A DNA stretch of 64,000 nt from Chionoecetes opilio (taxonomy: Eukaryota > Arthropoda > Malacostraca > Decapoda > Majidae): positions 537,315-601,314 of the forward strand of contig JACEEZ010025355.1 in assembly GCA_016584305.1 (NCBI GenBank), written 5' to 3'. Under the pieces are notes generated by a model that worked only from the letters and a program-made list of their open reading frames with translations, searched no databases and had not been told where the DNA came from. A program made the position numbers and the translations under genes. Below are positions 61,696-64,000 of the stretch, piece after piece (positions within the stretch are counted from its first letter, which is position 1; each line of letters starts with the position of its first letter).

Positions 61696-61754
61696 ATGGG
61701 GTGCCTTTCGTAGTTTTAAATTGAGTGTTTTGACCCTTGAGTTTTGTGACAAGT

Positions 61755-63005
61755 TATGGAGGGAAGGAGAAGGAAGGGAAAGAGAAAAGGAAAGGAAAGG
61801 AAAGAAGGAAAGAAGGAAAGGAAAGGAAAGGAAAGAAGGAAAGGAGGAAAGGAAAGAAGGAAAAGAAAGTAGGAAAGAAGAGAAGGAAAGGAAAGAGGGA
61901 GGCGTGAAGAAAGCTGTGTGAAGGCAAAGAAAGAAGGAACAAGAATTGGAGAGTGGAGGAAGAAAGGAAAGAAAGGAAGAAGGGAAGGAGACTTGGGGAG
62001 TGGAGGAGGAGGAAGGTGTCGATAACGAAGGGAAGGAAGTGATAAAGCAGCAAAAAGAGAGAAACAAGTGGGAGGGAAGAGAGAAGAAGAGTAAGAGAAG
62101 GGAATAATGGCCAGAAAGGATGGAATATAAGGTGAAGAGAAGGAGAAATGGACGAAGGGAGGAAGAGTAAAGGCAGGGAATGATGACAAGACAGATTGGA
62201 ATAAATGGTGAAAGGAGGAAGGGAGAGAGAGAGGAAGATGAATGGAGGAAGGGAAGGAATGAAGGGAGGGAAAGGAGGAAGATGAATGGTGAAGGGAGGA
62301 AGGGAGAGAAGAAGGGAAGATGAATGGTGAAGGGAGGAAGGGAGAAGAAGGGAAGATGAATGGTGAAGGGAGGAAGGGAGGGAAAGGAGGAAGATGAATG
62401 GTGAAGGGAGGAAGGGAGAGAAGAAGGGAAGATGAATGGAGGAAGGGGAGGAATGAAGGGAGGGAAAAGACACATGGATTAAAAAAGATAGGATATGGAG
62501 GGAGTGATAGGGAAGGATAAATCAAAAGGAAGGAAGAAGAGAAGGGAAGGAAGGAAAGGAAGGAGACGAATGGAAGAAGGAAGGAATGAAGAGAGGGAAA
62601 GAACACCTAAAAAAAATATAGAGGGAGTGATAGGGAAAGATATATATAAAAAAAAGGGAAAAGGGAAGGGAAGGAAGGAAGGAAGAAAGGAAAGAAGGGA
62701 AGGGGAATAAAGGAAGGAAGGAAGGGAAGAGAATTAATGAAAGAGGGAAGGAATGAAGATAAGGAAAGGACGCCTAGAAATAAAAAGGATATGGAGGTAG
62801 TGATAAGCTGATAGGGAAGGATACATCAAAATGAAGGCAAGAAAGAATGAAATCAAAGGTGAAGGAAGGGAGAAAGAAATAAGGATGAATGGAAGAAGGA
62901 AGGAAGGAATGGAGGGAAAGAACACATTATAAAAAGAAGGATATGGAGTGAGTGAGAGGGATGGATAAATCAAATGGAGGGAAGGGAAGGGAAGGGAAGG
63001 AAGGG
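61755..63005. repeat. Purine-rich (GGAA/GAAG)n tract, 1.25 kb
   Basis: Long polypurine strand with degenerate blocks such as gaagatgaatggtgaaggga and gatatggagggagtgatagg repeated several times. Open frames on both strands here are low-complexity artefacts. Confidence 0.88.
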
Positions 63006-63168
63006 CCCGGTGCCAACAACTTTACCCTTAGCCAGCCAGCCCCTTCATATAGGCAGGGACTAGAGACACTACACAAACATGGATTTCCCTTTCATTGACC
63101 CTACATAACCCCCCCTGCCACCCTACCCCCACCCCTACCCCAATAATGCAGCACTAGGTTATGTATAT

Positions 63169-63171
<3 letters not shown>

Positions 63172-63237
<66 letters not shown>

Positions 63238-63301
63238 TGGGCAGTTTGAAGAAAGAAAAATAAAGGAATAATAAATATAGGGCGAGGAGGTGTCAGGCTG
63301 T

Positions 63302-63374
<73 letters not shown>
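63172..63374. repeat. (GA)n then (GT)n microsatellites
   Basis: GA run 63172-63237 and GT run 63313-63374, separated by a short unique stretch. Confidence 0.9.
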
Positions 63375-63376
<2 letters not shown>

Positions 63377-63480
63377 GGGAAGGGAATAATCGCTTCAATC
63401 CATATTTTCATGCATAGTTAAGTTCATTGAGTTCGTTCTTCCTACCTTGTCCTCCTACCCTTTTCCCTCTCCTCTTCGCC

Positions 63481-63625
63481 CCCCTCCTCCTCCTCCTCCT
63501 CCTCCTCCTCCTCCTCCTCCGCCTCCTCCTCCTCCTCCTCCTCCTTCCTCCTCCTCCTCCTCCCCCCCTCCTCCTCCTCCTCCTTCCCCCTTCCCCTCCT
63601 CCTCCTCCTCCTCCTCCTCCTCCTC
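63481..63625. repeat. (CTC)n microsatellite
   Basis: CTC runs with CCC and TTC slips, fused to a LINE 3' end. A second CTC run starts at 63977. Confidence 0.9.
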
Positions 63626-63967
63626 GATGGAACAAGTTACCAGCAAATGTTGTCGGAGCCAGCACAATAACTACATTTAAAAACAGGCTTGACGCGCACT
63701 GTAAAGTAAATGGGTATTGATAGTGCCCTGCGAATTCATATTTAGTCCCCCGGATCGATTAGTTGTAGTGGTAGTTGTAGTTGTAGTTAGTATATTTCAT
63801 ATCCTATCATTCTTCACTACGTAACTTCCATGTTCCTATCTTTTAGGGACATGGTATCATTTTCCAACTGTTTTCTTACAAGTAGTTGATAGTTAGTAAT
63901 ATGTAGTTTCAGCAGATACCCTCGTCATGGACCAATAGGTCTCCTGGTGTCTGTTATTCCTATGTAA
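63626..63967 (+). mobile_element. LINE 3' end of another family
   Basis: RWNKLPANVVGASTITTFKN then RLDAHCKVNGY stop matches the CR1/Jockey-like ORF2 C-terminus. A roughly 250-base 3' UTR and an A-rich end follow. The 5' side fuses with a CTC microsatellite. Confidence 0.75.
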
Positions 63968-64000
63968 AAAAAATTCCTTCCTCCTCCTCCTCCTCCTCCT

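Overview
The window is eukaryotic nuclear DNA, most likely from a decapod crustacean such as a crab. This rests on spliced genes with GT-AG introns, TTAGG-type telomeric repeats, a very heavy load of CT, GT, GA and AT microsatellites, and dense nests of non-LTR retrotransposons, tRNA-derived SINEs and inverted-repeat DNA elements. The organism call is an inference. No bacterial-type operon, CRISPR array or rRNA gene is visible.

Two genes on the plus strand can be reconstructed exon by exon. The first (start 7151, stop 21467, 11 coding exons, 552 residues) is a homologue of CCDC50/Ymer, a coiled-coil adaptor with ubiquitin-binding MIU motifs. The second (start 41468, stop 54063, 7 coding exons, about 412 residues) is the histone chaperone NAP1 (NAP1L1/NAP1L4 type), with a probable non-coding first exon ending at 36446. 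NAP1 exon 7 has a one-base deletion that breaks the frame; the surrounding DNA suggests a consensus error. Both predicted proteins end in the same CaaX-like tetrapeptide, CKQQ. A possible promoter and first exon of a third plus-strand gene lies near 55500-55704.

Layout: 1-7000 is upstream DNA full of hAT-like ends, SINEs, microsatellites and a CRE-rich stretch just before CCDC50. 7151-21467 is CCDC50, whose introns hold a broken transposon-encoded protein, an inverted repeat around telomeric repeats, a 1.1 kb hAT element and a nested TTAA element. 21468-36400 is intergenic, with several LINE 3' ends, a nested hAT element, a Harbinger-like element and a four-part 1.8 kb inverted-repeat structure. 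36100-54063 is the NAP1 promoter and gene; its intron 3 and intron 6 acceptors and exon 4 donor sit in local tandem repeats. 54064-64000 is mostly tandem and simple repeats with SINE and LINE fragments.

The clearest general result is the transposon stratigraphy. Several insertions interrupt older repeats, and the exact empty site can be read from other copies: TTAA duplications for two element families and 8 bp duplications for two hAT elements. The two genes are not known to work together. One concerns ubiquitin signalling, the other nucleosome assembly.
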